A stretch of 64,000 nucleotides of DNA. It comes from Blautia hominis. Lineage in GTDB: Bacteria > Bacillota > Clostridia > Lachnospirales > Lachnospiraceae. The notes under the pieces are model-generated. The model had not been told where the DNA came from, made no database searches, and saw only the letters and a program-made list of their open reading frames with translations. The position numbers and the translations under genes were made by a program. Below, piece after piece: positions 35,634-44,780 of this stretch (the first letter of the stretch is position 1; every line of letters starts with the position of its first letter). The stretch lies in NCBI GenBank assembly GCA_002270465.1, contig NQOF01000008.1, positions 62,001-126,000 on the forward strand. Direction: 5' to 3'.

Positions 35634-36521
35634 ATGAACACAGAACAGGTAAATCGAATGAGTACAGGCAGAGGATTTATTGCAGCACTGGATCAGAGCG
35701 GCGGAAGCACACCCAAAGCGCTGAAGCTTTATGGCATTTCCGAGGACAGCTATCACGGGGATGATGAGATGTTTGACATGGTACATGCTATGCGGACAAG
35801 GATTATGACCAGTCCGGCATTTACTTCAGAGCACATCCTGGCAGCGATTTTGTTTGAGAAAACTATGGAGCGGGAAGTGGAAGGAAAGCTGACTGCAGAT
35901 TATCTGTGGGAAGAGAAGCATATCCTGCCGATTCTGAAGGTAGATAAAGGACTTGCGCCGGCAGAGAGCGGTGTGCAGCTTATGAAACCAATTCCCGGAC
36001 TGGATGAACTGCTGGAACGGGCAAAGGAACGTCATATATTCGGAACCAAGATGCGTTCTGTGATCAAGGAAGCCAATGAGGCGGGAATCCGTGCTGTTGT
36101 AAAGCAACAGTTTGAACTGGGGGTTCAGATCGCAAAAGCCGGGCTGGTTCCCATCCTGGAACCGGAGATTGACATTTTCAGTGTAGATAAAGCGGAGTCA
36201 GAAAGGATCATGAAAGGATATCTGAAAGAGTATCTGGCAAAACTGGATGACAGTATCCGGATCATGTTCAAGCTTTCTATTCCGGATGTGGATGGGTTTT
36301 ATTCCGATATTATGGAGGACGCCCATGTGGTGCGTGTGGTTGCTCTCTCCGGGGGATACAGCAGAGATGAGGCAAATGAGAGATTGGCCCGGAATCCCGG
36401 ACTGATCGCAAGCTTCTCCAGGGCACTTACCCAGGGGCTGAATGTGGACCAGACAGAGGAAGCGTTTCATAAAATGCTGAAGGAGTCCATTGATTCCATT
36501 TATAAGGCTTCCGTTGCCTGA
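35634..36521 (+). CDS. fda: Class I fructose-bisphosphate aldolase
   Basis: A 295-residue aldolase of the bacterial class I (FdaB) type. Motifs are [20 protein letters not shown] at the start, [11 protein letters not shown], and [13 protein letters not shown] containing the Schiff-base-type Lys. It cleaves fructose-1,6-bisphosphate into glyceraldehyde-3-phosphate and dihydroxyacetone phosphate. A strong GGAGGAAGC precedes the ATG and a terminator follows, so it is a single-gene unit just upstream of the large carbohydrate operon. Confidence 0.9.
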   Translation: MNTEQVNRMSTGRGFIAALDQSGGSTPKALKLYGISEDSYHGDDEMFDMVHAMRTRIMTSPAFTSEHILAAILFEKTMEREVEGKLTADYLWEEKHILPILKVDKGLAPAESGVQLMKPIPGLDELLERAKERHIFGTKMRSVIKEANEAGIRAVVKQQFELGVQIAKAGLVPILEPEIDIFSVDKAESERIMKGYLKEYLAKLDDSIRIMFKLSIPDVDGFYSDIMEDAHVVRVVALSGGYSRDEANERLARNPGLIASFSRALTQGLNVDQTEEAFHKMLKESIDSIYKASVA

Positions 36522-36573
36522 GGATAATTATGTGACAGTATTTCCTGCAATTGCAGGGTATATTCTATGATGG

Positions 36574-36602
36574 GGTGCTGCGTAGTTTGCAGCACCTTTT
36601 AT
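36574..36602 (+). terminator. Rho-independent terminator after the aldolase gene
   Basis: GGTGCTGC (36574-36581) pairs with GCAGCACC (36589-36596) around a 7-nt loop, followed by TTTTATATT. Confidence 0.9.
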
Positions 36603-36694
36603 ATTGTGATGTATAGTAGGCTGGGGGCAGCTGCATTTTGTCGGATTGCTGTGGGATACAATTCTGATTTGTCTATTATAAAACCATCAATTCT

Positions 36695-36830
36695 AATGGT
36701 AATAATTACCATTCAGTAAATACCGTATAATCTCTGTTATTATCTGCAATTTTTCATTATAATACTTCCAAAAGATATTAGGTTTCATAAGATGCAGGTT
36801 TTAAATTGTTATGAAACCTTTTGTTTGTGT
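36695..36830 (+). ncRNA. Candidate small RNA unit with palindromic operator and terminator
   Basis: AATGGTAAT-A-ATTACCATT (36695-36713) is a perfect palindrome placed about where a -35 would be for the TATAAT at 36726-36731; a second TATAAT lies at 36758-36763. AGGTTTCATAA (36780-36790) pairs perfectly with TTATGAAACCT (36809-36819), followed by TTTGTTTG, which resembles an intrinsic terminator. A transcript of about 65-90 nt would result, with no open reading frame. It lies in the 657-bp gap before the carbohydrate operon. Further right, to 37049, only ATTCGGA/TCCGAAT and GTTTCG/CGAAAC dyads were seen. Confidence 0.4.
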
Positions 36831-37049
36831 TGCGATTATAGGAAAGGAGAAGCCGGAATTCGGAGAAAATGATTTCCGAATAGCATATTTAGTCGTCTGA
36901 AATATAACAAAAGTTACGAAAAGTTTCGAGTGCTGCGGAAATTGAAAGCGCAAAACAGGAAAACGAAACTGAAAATTGTAAGATATATCATAAAAAGAAA
37001 GATAAGAATAAACAATATGCCGATTATGTGTGAATTGTTTATGAATAGA

Positions 37050-37078
37050 TTGACAATTTGGCACAGCTTTTGTAGAAT
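37050..37078 (+). promoter_or_regulatory. Promoter of the carbohydrate operon regulator, with nearby operator-like repeats
   Basis: TTGACA (37050-37055), 17-bp spacer and TAGAAT (37073-37078) form a near-consensus promoter. AAAGTTACGA occurs on both sides, near 36911 and 37088, and GTTTCG/CGAAAC form a dyad at about 36923 and 36964. These are candidate DeoR-family operators for autoregulation of the operon. Confidence 0.7.
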
Positions 37079-37178
37079 TAACTTATGAAAGTTACGAGGA
37101 ACTAAAGATTTGAATTTCAGATGAAGCAGCCGGCATCCGGAAAAGATGGAAGGAACAACTGGAAAAAGAGAGGAAGCA

Positions 37179-37982
37179 ATGTTACAGGAAGAGAGGAAGC
37201 AGTACATATTAAATTTACTCAATGCAAAATCATCGGTAACAGTTGCGGAACTTAGTAAGGCTTTTCAACTGTCCGAGGTTAGTGTCAGAAAGATGCTTAT
37301 GAGGATGGAAGAACAAGGAGAAATAAAGAGGACGTGGGGCGGAGCAGTCAGCGTGGAAGGTTCTCTGCAGGAATACTCCCATTCCGAAAAGGTCCCTAAG
37401 TATCTGAAAGAAAAGCTTTCAATTGCAAAAGCCGCATATGAATGCATCAATGACGGGGATGCCATCATGCTGGACTCGGGAACTACCACATTACAGATCG
37501 CCAGGCTGATAAAAAAAGGCCCTAAAAGGAAAATAATGGTGACTACCAATGCAATCAATATTGCCATGGAACTTGCAGAGGCGGAGGATATTCCGGTTGT
37601 TTTGATCGGAGGTGAAGTCAGACACAGAATCCTCTGCTGTACAGGTAATTTTGCGGATGAGATGGTGCGGAGACTGTTTTTTGATAAAGGCTTTGTCAGC
37701 GGAAACCATATTTCTCTGGAGCACGGTTTTACTACGCCGAATATAGGGGAAGCGAACTTTAAAAGAGCGGTCATGAACTCATCCAAAGAGTCTTTTATAG
37801 TCCTGGACCATTCAAAATTTGGTGATGATTCTTTGTCTTTAATCTGTCCGATCAAGGAGATAGATACTGTACTTACAGACTGGGGCGCCCCGATCCAGTT
37901 TGTAGAACAGCTCAGGCTGAAGGGGGTACGGGTTATCTGCGGGAATGAACCTGTAAATTATTGGAAGGATACAGTGTTATGA
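37179..37982 (+). CDS. DeoR/GlpR-family transcriptional repressor
   Basis: About 267 residues from the ATG preceded by AGAGGAAGC. The N-terminal winged helix (about 5-58) has VTVAELSKAFQLSEVSVRKM, and the C-terminal sugar-phosphate sensor (about 75-250) contains DAIMLDSGTTTLQIA and FIVLDHSKFG, the standard GlpR pattern. Such repressors are released by a phosphorylated sugar. It leads the large ABC/kinase operon and is the obvious local regulator. Confidence 0.92.
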   Translation: MLQEERKQYILNLLNAKSSVTVAELSKAFQLSEVSVRKMLMRMEEQGEIKRTWGGAVSVEGSLQEYSHSEKVPKYLKEKLSIAKAAYECINDGDAIMLDSGTTTLQIARLIKKGPKRKIMVTTNAINIAMELAEAEDIPVVLIGGEVRHRILCCTGNFADEMVRRLFFDKGFVSGNHISLEHGFTTPNIGEANFKRAVMNSSKESFIVLDHSKFGDDSLSLICPIKEIDTVLTDWGAPIQFVEQLRLKGVRVICGNEPVNYWKDTVL

Positions 37983-38083
37983 ATTGTATGGCTGATGAGG
38001 GCAGACTCCAAGTGCGCACGGTTTGTCTGAACAGTTTATATAAGAGAGGTAAAAGCAAAAGAACGGGAGGAGGATAAAACCGT

Positions 38084-39508
38084 ATGAGAAACAAAAAGGT
38101 ATGGAAGTTTTTAGGGATAATAATGTCTGTGAGTATGATATTTACACTAAACGGCTGCGGTTCGGAGAAGAAAGAGGAATCACAGGGGGAAAGCAGCAGC
38201 GAAAATGCGGAGTTTTCCTGGGATATGTGCTCAGGGGACACAATAACGGTACTGTTCAATGAACATCAGTATGTAACACCGATCATAGAAAAAATGGAGG
38301 ATTTTGAGAAACTCACCGGTATAAAGGTGGAACATTCAACCATACCGGAATCCAATTATTTTGACAAGATAGGAACTCTTTTAAATGCAAAATCAGATAA
38401 GCTGGATATTTTTATGACAGGACCTTACCAGATCTGGGAATACGGAAGTGCCGGCTATATGGAAGATCTGCAGCCTTACATTGACAATGATAAGAAAACA
38501 AACCCAGAGTTTGATCCGGATGACTTTTTCCAGTCTATTCTGGACTCTGCACGCTGGGACGGCGTGGAAGGTCATGAAATGGGAGAGGGTCCCCTTTTGG
38601 GACTGCCTATGGGTTTTGAATCCAATGTAATGATCTATAACAAGAAAATCCTGGAGGAGAACGGACTGCAGGTTCCAAAAACAACTTCTGAGCTTTTAGA
38701 GACTGCCAAAGCACTGCAGAAACATAATGGGGAGAATTCTTATGGCGTTGCACTCCGTGGGGAGTTAGGCTGGGGAACCATCATCACTGCCTATCAAAGT
38801 CTGTATAAGATGTGGGGTGCCACTGACTTTGAAGTGGAGGGGGATAAACTGGTTTCAAAAGTAAACAGCCTGGAAGCTGTGGAGATGACAGATTGGTATG
38901 TAAAGCTGATTCAGGAAGGGGGAAGCCCAACCTGGGCCAGTGCGACCTGGTCATCCTGCGGCGGTGAACTGGGAGCCGGAACAGCAGCCATAATGCTGGA
39001 TGCCACCAACAATGCTTTTTCCCAGACCATCCCTGAAAATGCGGCAGAGGCAAAGAACCTGGTGATCGCTCCAATACCGCTTCCTGATGGAAAGACAGCC
39101 GCAGATACAAAATCTCAGCTCTGGACCTGGTCTCTGGCAATGAACAGTGCGTCTGCCCATAAGGATGCTGCATGGCTGTTTTTACAGTATTTCTCAGGTA
39201 AAGAATACCAGAATGAATCTTCTGTAAGCGCAAAGATCGTGAATACCCCCAGGCAGTCCAGCTATGACCAGGCAGAATACCAGGAACTGCTTAAAAATTC
39301 AGAGGGATTTGTAGAAACCTTTGATGCCACAGTAGATGAGACTAAGATGTACTACACCCCGGAAACATATTTCTTTGAGGTGTCACAGACCTGGTGTCAG
39401 ACACTGCAGGAACTGGTGGAAGGAAAATATTCATCCACGCAGGAGGGAATGGATAAACTGAAAGAGAAGCTGGATGAAATCGTATCACACATAGAGATTA
39501 CGGAGTAA
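38084..39508 (+). CDS. Sugar ABC transporter substrate-binding lipoprotein (family 1)
   Basis: A 474-residue lipoprotein. The signal peptide ends in the lipobox LNGC (Cys25), followed by an acidic Ser/Glu linker; the mature protein is an extracellular solute-binding protein type 1 (ITVLFNEHQYVTPIIEKM, MGFESNVMIYNKKILEENG, AWLFLQYFSG). It captures a sugar or polyol and feeds the MalF/MalG-like permeases downstream. A terminator directly after this gene suggests it is made in excess over the permease. The ligand is not predictable by motif. Confidence 0.92.
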   Translation: MRNKKVWKFLGIIMSVSMIFTLNGCGSEKKEESQGESSSENAEFSWDMCSGDTITVLFNEHQYVTPIIEKMEDFEKLTGIKVEHSTIPESNYFDKIGTLLNAKSDKLDIFMTGPYQIWEYGSAGYMEDLQPYIDNDKKTNPEFDPDDFFQSILDSARWDGVEGHEMGEGPLLGLPMGFESNVMIYNKKILEENGLQVPKTTSELLETAKALQKHNGENSYGVALRGELGWGTIITAYQSLYKMWGATDFEVEGDKLVSKVNSLEAVEMTDWYVKLIQEGGSPTWASATWSSCGGELGAGTAAIMLDATNNAFSQTIPENAAEAKNLVIAPIPLPDGKTAADTKSQLWTWSLAMNSASAHKDAAWLFLQYFSGKEYQNESSVSAKIVNTPRQSSYDQAEYQELLKNSEGFVETFDATVDETKMYYTPETYFFEVSQTWCQTLQELVEGKYSSTQEGMDKLKEKLDEIVSHIEITE

Positions 39509-39515
39509 AAACCGG

Positions 39516-39551
39516 GCCCGCCTTGATTTGGTGTCTGGGCGGGCTTTTTTT
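39516..39551 (+). terminator. Intra-operon intrinsic terminator after the binding-protein gene
   Basis: GCCCGCC (39516-39522) pairs with GGCGGGC (39538-39544), followed by seven T residues. It lies between the binding-protein gene and the permease genes of one operon, so partial read-through would lower permease and enzyme expression relative to the binding protein. Confidence 0.88.
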
Positions 39552-39583
39552 GACCGTTTTTACGAAAATGAGGAGGTTGGGTC

Positions 39584-40471
39584 ATGAATAAAAAACCCTT
39601 GAATCTGCGCCTGCGGCCGTGGCTGATCATACTGCCTACTTTGGTGGTGACACTTGGTATTTTATATCCGTTTTATCAGGCTGTTTTTTATTCTTTAACG
39701 GATTATTCACTAAAAAAACCAGTCTGGCATTTTGTAGGGATAAAAAACTGGCTGGAAATGTTCAAAGGAGTGAATTTTTGGCATTCTTTGTGGGTTACAG
39801 CAAAATATACCATAGCGGCTCTGGTGGTGGAGATGGGGCTGGGACTGGTGATTGCATTATCCCTGAATCGGAAAGACAATATTTTCACCAGAATACTGAA
39901 GGTGGTCCTGATTTTTCCACTTATGGTATCCCCGGTCATTGCTACACTGCTTTTCAAATTGATGACCAACTCATCTGTTGGAGTTGTGGAGCGTTTTTTG
40001 AATCTACTGGGCGTATATGGATTTCCATGGACAGCTGATTCTTCCACCGCGTTGTTTTCTGTTATTTTGATTGATACCTGGGTATATACACCCTTTGTGC
40101 TGTTGTTGATCTTAGCAGGACTCCAGGGATTGCCAAAGTCTCCCTATGAGTCAGCTTTGATAGACGGGGGGAGTGCCTGGTTTACTTTTAAGACCCTCAC
40201 GCTGCCACTTTTAAAGCCCGTTATTCTGATCACACTCATATTCAGGCTCTGTGCCGCAATACAGGAATTCTCTATTATTTATTCAACAACAAAGGGGGGA
40301 CCGGGTGATACTTTAATGAATCTGTCACTCAGCGCCTACCGGGATGCATTCACCTACTCCAGCATCGGAAAAGCAGTTCCGCAGATATTGGTTTTGTGGG
40401 TGATCATAAACTTTATCAGCAGTAAATTAGTCAAAGCTTGGCTAAAAGCAAAGTCGACGAATAACGGGTAG
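39584..40471 (+). CDS. Sugar ABC transporter permease (MalF-like)
   Basis: A 295-residue permease with six helices. The EAA-like cytoplasmic loop is SPYESALIDGGSAWFTFKTLTLP, where the conserved Ala-x-x-Asp-Gly contacts the ATPase. It pairs with the second permease 16 nt downstream. The family imports oligosaccharides, polyols and glycerol-3-phosphate. A good AGGAGG site precedes the start. Confidence 0.92.
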   Translation: MNKKPLNLRLRPWLIILPTLVVTLGILYPFYQAVFYSLTDYSLKKPVWHFVGIKNWLEMFKGVNFWHSLWVTAKYTIAALVVEMGLGLVIALSLNRKDNIFTRILKVVLIFPLMVSPVIATLLFKLMTNSSVGVVERFLNLLGVYGFPWTADSSTALFSVILIDTWVYTPFVLLLILAGLQGLPKSPYESALIDGGSAWFTFKTLTLPLLKPVILITLIFRLCAAIQEFSIIYSTTKGGPGDTLMNLSLSAYRDAFTYSSIGKAVPQILVLWVIINFISSKLVKAWLKAKSTNNG

Positions 40472-40487
40472 AGGGGGAGGATAAGCC

Positions 40488-41321
40488 ATGTATCAGAACA
40501 AATCGAAATTTACTAAGCTGCTGGGGATTGGCAGTACAGTTTTTCTTGTGATATACACAATTTTTTCAGTTTTCCCGCTCATATGGATGGTTATCATATC
40601 TTTCAAAAGTGATGTGGATATGTTTAAGACACTTTTTATTTTCAAACCCACACTGGATAACTTCAGAAATGTCCTGACCACGGGAAACTATGTAAAGGCG
40701 TTTGGAGATAACTTTATTATCTGTGCCGGGGCAGTACTGGTGTCTGTGATCGTAGGCGTTCCGGCAGCATATGCTCTGGCAAGGTATAATTTTAAACGGA
40801 AAGAGACCGTGGCATTTACTATACTTTCCTTCAAATTTGCCCCCGAGATTTTGATCATAATCCCGCTATTTGCAATATTCCAAAAACTGCATTTATATGA
40901 TACTTATTTCGGAATGATCTGGATTTATCAGTTTATAGGCCTTCCGCTGTTAATATGGGTGCTGCGCGGTTATTTTGAAGATATACCTGTAGAAATGGAG
41001 AGGGCGGCAGAGCTTGACGGATACAGCTGGTTTGAGGTGTTTTTTAAAATGTTGATCCCACTGATCCGGCCGGGGCTTGTGGCAGCAGCCCTGCTGACAT
41101 TTATTTTCTGCTGGAATAATTTTACTTTTGGGCTGATGCTGTGTGGATTTAACATCCAGACAATTACAGTTTCCGCACTGACTTATATTGCTACGGATAC
41201 CATACATTACGGACAGATGGCTGTAGCTTCTCTGATCGCCATTGCTCCTGAGATAATTTTGTGTCTGTGTATTCAGAAACATCTGGTCCGTGGACTTAGC
41301 TTCGGTGCTGTGAAAGGATAG
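40488..41321 (+). CDS. Sugar ABC transporter permease (MalG-like)
   Basis: A 277-residue permease with six helices and the EAA loop VEMERAAELDGYSWFEVFFK. With the preceding MalF-like protein it forms the translocation pore. The start follows GGGGGAGG. The two EAA loops differ, which is consistent with the two different ATPases encoded next, each possibly docking on one permease. Confidence 0.92.
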   Translation: MYQNKSKFTKLLGIGSTVFLVIYTIFSVFPLIWMVIISFKSDVDMFKTLFIFKPTLDNFRNVLTTGNYVKAFGDNFIICAGAVLVSVIVGVPAAYALARYNFKRKETVAFTILSFKFAPEILIIIPLFAIFQKLHLYDTYFGMIWIYQFIGLPLLIWVLRGYFEDIPVEMERAAELDGYSWFEVFFKMLIPLIRPGLVAAALLTFIFCWNNFTFGLMLCGFNIQTITVSALTYIATDTIHYGQMAVASLIAIAPEIILCLCIQKHLVRGLSFGAVKG

Positions 41322-41330
41322 GTGAGTGGT

Positions 41331-42473
41331 ATGGCGAGAATCAGGCTGGAACACGTAACAAAAAAATATGGAAAAATCACAGCGCTTGAGGATGTATCTA
41401 TCGATGTACAAGATAACGAATTCTATGTTATTTTCGGTCCGGCAGGTGCAGGCAAAACGTCTGTTTTGAATCTGATAGCGGGGATCGCAGACCCGGAGGA
41501 GGGGAACATCCGCTTTGATGATACGAATATGAATTACGTGGAGCCCAGAGAGAGGGATGTGGCAATGGTTTTTGAAAATTATGCCCTGTATCCCCACAAA
41601 ACAGTGTACGAAAATATTGCGTCCAGTATGAGGACAAAAAAACACAGGCAGCCGGAAACGGTTGTTGACCGTGAAGTCAAAAGAGTGGCAAAGCTTATGA
41701 ATATTTCTGAGCTTTTGGAACGAAGGCCCGCCCAGGCCAGTAATGGACAGAGGCAGAGGATTGCCCTGGGCCGTGCCCTGGTTAGAAATCCAAATGTATT
41801 TCTTATGGATGAACCGCTGGCCCATCTGGATGCAAAACTTAGAAATTCTATGCGCAAAGAGTTGAAATCTATGCAGGAAGCATTTCACACAACCACAATT
41901 TATGTGACACATGATTACACAGAGGCTATGAGCCTTGGCGATAGAATTGCTGTTATAGATCAGGGGAAAATCTGTCAGGTGGGTACAGGCAACGAAGTGT
42001 ATTATCTGCCTAAGTCAGAATTTGTGGCAAAACTTTTCGGGGATTGCGAGATTAATATCCTAAAGGGCCAGGTTGTGGAGGAGGAAGGAAAAATCAGTAT
42101 TCGTCTTCCTTACGGGCAGGAAAGCTATCCGGTACCGGAAGACATCAGAGATAAGCTGAAAAGCGCGGACGTGAAGCAGGTGGATATCGGTTTTAGAGGA
42201 TGGGCTATTGACTATAGCAGGAATCCGCAGGAAGGGTTTATCAAGGGCAGTATTTATACCCATGAACCACTTGGGAACAAAGTAGAGCTTACGGTAAGCC
42301 TTGGTGATGACATGATTCGTTTTATTGTACATGTGGACGAGAAATTTGAAATTGATGAGACAGTTTATCTTCGTTTTAACATGGATAAAGGTATTTTTTT
42401 TCACAGTGAGACAAAAGAATATCTGGTACGCCATAATGAGGAAATCATGAGAGGCGGTGGAGAAAATGGCTAA
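41331..42473 (+). CDS. Carbohydrate ABC ATPase with degenerate signature motif (first of two)
   Basis: About 380 residues, of MalK/UgpC length: nucleotide-binding domain (1-235) plus a C-terminal regulatory OB-like domain. Walker A is GPAGAGKTS and Walker B FLMDEPLAHLDAK, with switch His in VTHDYTEAM. The usual LSGGQ signature reads SNGQRQR and the Q-loop Gln is replaced by Glu (VFENYALYP). ATP hydrolysis at one composite site may therefore be weak. A GTG 9 nt earlier is possible, but the ATG is preferred. It overlaps the second ATPase gene by 8 nt, suggesting a heterodimer. Confidence 0.9.
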   Translation: MARIRLEHVTKKYGKITALEDVSIDVQDNEFYVIFGPAGAGKTSVLNLIAGIADPEEGNIRFDDTNMNYVEPRERDVAMVFENYALYPHKTVYENIASSMRTKKHRQPETVVDREVKRVAKLMNISELLERRPAQASNGQRQRIALGRALVRNPNVFLMDEPLAHLDAKLRNSMRKELKSMQEAFHTTTIYVTHDYTEAMSLGDRIAVIDQGKICQVGTGNEVYYLPKSEFVAKLFGDCEINILKGQVVEEEGKISIRLPYGQESYPVPEDIRDKLKSADVKQVDIGFRGWAIDYSRNPQEGFIKGSIYTHEPLGNKVELTVSLGDDMIRFIVHVDEKFEIDETVYLRFNMDKGIFFHSETKEYLVRHNEEIMRGGGENG

Positions 42474-43593
42474 TTTAAAGCTGCGGAATCTATATAAAAT
42501 GTATGAACAGGGCAATGGGAAAAATAAGAAAAAAAGTATACAGCAAAACAATGAATACGCGGTAAACAATTTGAATTTGGAGATTGAAGACGGAACATTT
42601 CTCGGTATTCTCGGCCCTTCCGGATGTGGAAAATCCACGACTTTGCGTATGATTGCCGGATTGGAAGAGATTACAAAAGGTGAGATCGCTATCGGGGATA
42701 CTGTTATCAACAATACCCATCCGAAAGAGAGAAAAATCGGCCTGGCGTTTGAAGATTATGCTTTATATCCGCCTCTGTCCGTGTACAATAATATTGCTTT
42801 TTGCCTGAAAGCAAACAAAGTGGATAAAAAAGAAATAGACCAAAGAGTAAGAAAAATCGCAAAAATCATGAAGGTGGATGACCTGCTGGATGAGAAAGTG
42901 GAGGGACTGAGCGGAGGACAGAAACAGAGAGTCAATATAGCCAGAGCCCTTGTAAGGAATCCGAAGATATTATTGCTGGATGAACCTTTGTCTCATTTGG
43001 ACGGAAAGATGCGGCAGATATTAAGAGGTGAAATCAAAAGACTGCATAAGGAGATGAAATGTACCACTATTCTTGTGACACATGACCAGATGGAGGCACT
43101 GTCTTTGGCTGACCACATCGCGATCATGAAATTGGGAGTTCTGCAGCAGTATGGTACACCGGATGAGATTTACAATGACCCGGTCAATGTTTTTGTGGCG
43201 GATTTTATCGGTGAACCGCCTATGAATCTATTGCCTGTGGTGGTAAAAAAACTGAACGGCGGCTTCTGTTTTGTCCTGCAGGACGGGACGAAGATAAAAG
43301 CCCCTGCTAAATTCAATTCCGTTTTAGATGAGGGCCAGCAGTATACTATGGGGATCCGTCCTACCAGTATTACCATTGCAGATGAGATTGACTTTGACGC
43401 AGAATTTACTGTAGATGTATTTGAAAACCTGGGTGATGAGAGAATTGTCAGCATCCGTATCCTGGAGGATTTTCTGACAATAGTCATAGAAGATATGCTG
43501 GTTTTCCAGAAGGGAAATAAGATATATGTAAAAATGAAGGAGGACTTGCTGTATCTTTTTGACAGAGAGACAGGAGAGCGGATAAGAGAATAA
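42466..43593 (+). CDS. Carbohydrate ABC ATPase (second of two)
   Basis: About 375 residues with Walker A GPSGCGKST, a full signature LSGGQKQR, Walker B ILLLDEPLSHLDGK, switch His in VTHDQMEAL and a C-terminal TOBE-like regulatory domain (about 285-375). The Q-loop again has Glu in place of Gln (LAFEDYALYP). An insertion with Lys/Asn-rich residues (about 15-28) follows the first strand. With the first ATPase it resembles paired-ATPase systems such as GlpS/GlpT of rhizobial glycerol importers. The ATG follows GGTGGAG. Confidence 0.92.
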   Translation: MANLKLRNLYKMYEQGNGKNKKKSIQQNNEYAVNNLNLEIEDGTFLGILGPSGCGKSTTLRMIAGLEEITKGEIAIGDTVINNTHPKERKIGLAFEDYALYPPLSVYNNIAFCLKANKVDKKEIDQRVRKIAKIMKVDDLLDEKVEGLSGGQKQRVNIARALVRNPKILLLDEPLSHLDGKMRQILRGEIKRLHKEMKCTTILVTHDQMEALSLADHIAIMKLGVLQQYGTPDEIYNDPVNVFVADFIGEPPMNLLPVVVKKLNGGFCFVLQDGTKIKAPAKFNSVLDEGQQYTMGIRPTSITIADEIDFDAEFTVDVFENLGDERIVSIRILEDFLTIVIEDMLVFQKGNKIYVKMKEDLLYLFDRETGERIRE

Positions 43594-43607
43594 AAAGGAG
43601 GATGAAT

Positions 43608-44759
43608 ATGGGTAAAGTATATTCCAGAAGAGAACGTGTTGAGACTGCACTGAACCACCGGGAGCCGGACCGGGTTCCCTGTGATATGACAATTGCGCCC
43701 CCGGCGTATATGGAACTGTGTGAATATCTGCATGTGCCTTTTGAACCATATTGGTGGGATGACTGCAATCATGCTTTTGCATCCGTGGAAGTGTTGGAAA
43801 AACTGGATATTGATATCATGCATTTTTCTGCAAATGCCTTTGTACCAAAGGATTTTTCTATCGAACAGGATGAATTCCGGGACCAGTGGGGGGTACTCAG
43901 AAAAAAGATCTGGGATACAGATACAGACTTTATGTATATCAATGGAGATGCACCTTTGGCCGGAATCGAAGATGTAGCGGATGTTTACGCTTATCACTGG
44001 CCGAAACCGGAGGAGCTCTATGACCCGGATTTAGCGGTGCCGTTGGTGAGAAGCTTGTATAAAGAGACGGATTTTGCGCTTACCTGTCAGGTAGGAGGAC
44101 ATCTGTTTGAAATGGGACAGTTTCTTTTGGGATTTGAAGATTATCTGGCATATCTATATACAGAACCGGAGATTGTGGAAGCTATCATGGATAAGACCAG
44201 GGAAATCCAGATGAAAGTGGAAACCATGGTGATGGAAACCATAGGGGAATACCTTACCTATGTCAGACTGAACGGGGAAGATGTGGGAACACAGAATGGC
44301 CCGTTGATCAATCCAATATATTACGAACAGGTAGTAAAACCACGTCACCAGATAGAATGGAACCATGTAAAAAAAGAGTTTAGAAAATACAATCCTCAGG
44401 GAAAACTTTCCATCCATACCTGCGGCGGCGTCTATCCTTTTATATCGCATTTTATAGAAGCCGGTGCAGACATTCTAAATCCAATCCAGCCGTCCGCGGC
44501 GGGGATGGACACAGCGCTTATCGGGCACGAGTTCGGCAGCCGTCTTTGTTTTCATGGCGGCATAGACAGCGTAAATGTACTGGCTCTTGGAAACGAGGAG
44601 GATGTAAGAAGAGAAGTGAAAAAGAGGATTCATGATCTGGGGCAGGGCGGAGGTTATCTGTGTGCTCCTTCTCATAATATACAGGGCGGTGTACCTATGG
44701 AAAATGTGATCGCCATGTATGAAGCTATCCATGAGTTTGGAAGATATCCGCTTACATAA
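43608..44759 (+). CDS. Uroporphyrinogen decarboxylase-family protein in sugar operon
   Basis: About 383 residues; the second ATG lies 6 nt after GGAGG and is preferred. UroD-superfamily features are RRERVETALNHREPDRVPCD at the start (typical of UroD-like methyltransferases), SIHTCGGVYPF with the zinc-type His-x-Cys, and GGYLCAPSHNIQG near the end. It is not the heme enzyme by context: genes on both sides are sugar transport and kinase genes. Demethylation of a methylated sugar or polyol is possible, but no corrinoid partner is encoded here. Confidence 0.85.
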   Translation: MGKVYSRRERVETALNHREPDRVPCDMTIAPPAYMELCEYLHVPFEPYWWDDCNHAFASVEVLEKLDIDIMHFSANAFVPKDFSIEQDEFRDQWGVLRKKIWDTDTDFMYINGDAPLAGIEDVADVYAYHWPKPEELYDPDLAVPLVRSLYKETDFALTCQVGGHLFEMGQFLLGFEDYLAYLYTEPEIVEAIMDKTREIQMKVETMVMETIGEYLTYVRLNGEDVGTQNGPLINPIYYEQVVKPRHQIEWNHVKKEFRKYNPQGKLSIHTCGGVYPFISHFIEAGADILNPIQPSAAGMDTALIGHEFGSRLCFHGGIDSVNVLALGNEEDVRREVKKRIHDLGQGGGYLCAPSHNIQGGVPMENVIAMYEAIHEFGRYPLT

Positions 44760-44780
44760 GTGACAAAAGAGGTGATATAT

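Noticed and set aside
36914-37222. Minus-strand frame of about 100 residues in the gap before the carbohydrate operon
   Set aside because: Low-complexity hydrophobic translation of AT-rich DNA, no ribosome site, overlaps the promoter and start of the DeoR-type gene.
38022-38036. Dispersed-element end-like sequence (TCTGAACAGTTT)
   Set aside because: Too short and without the core sequence.
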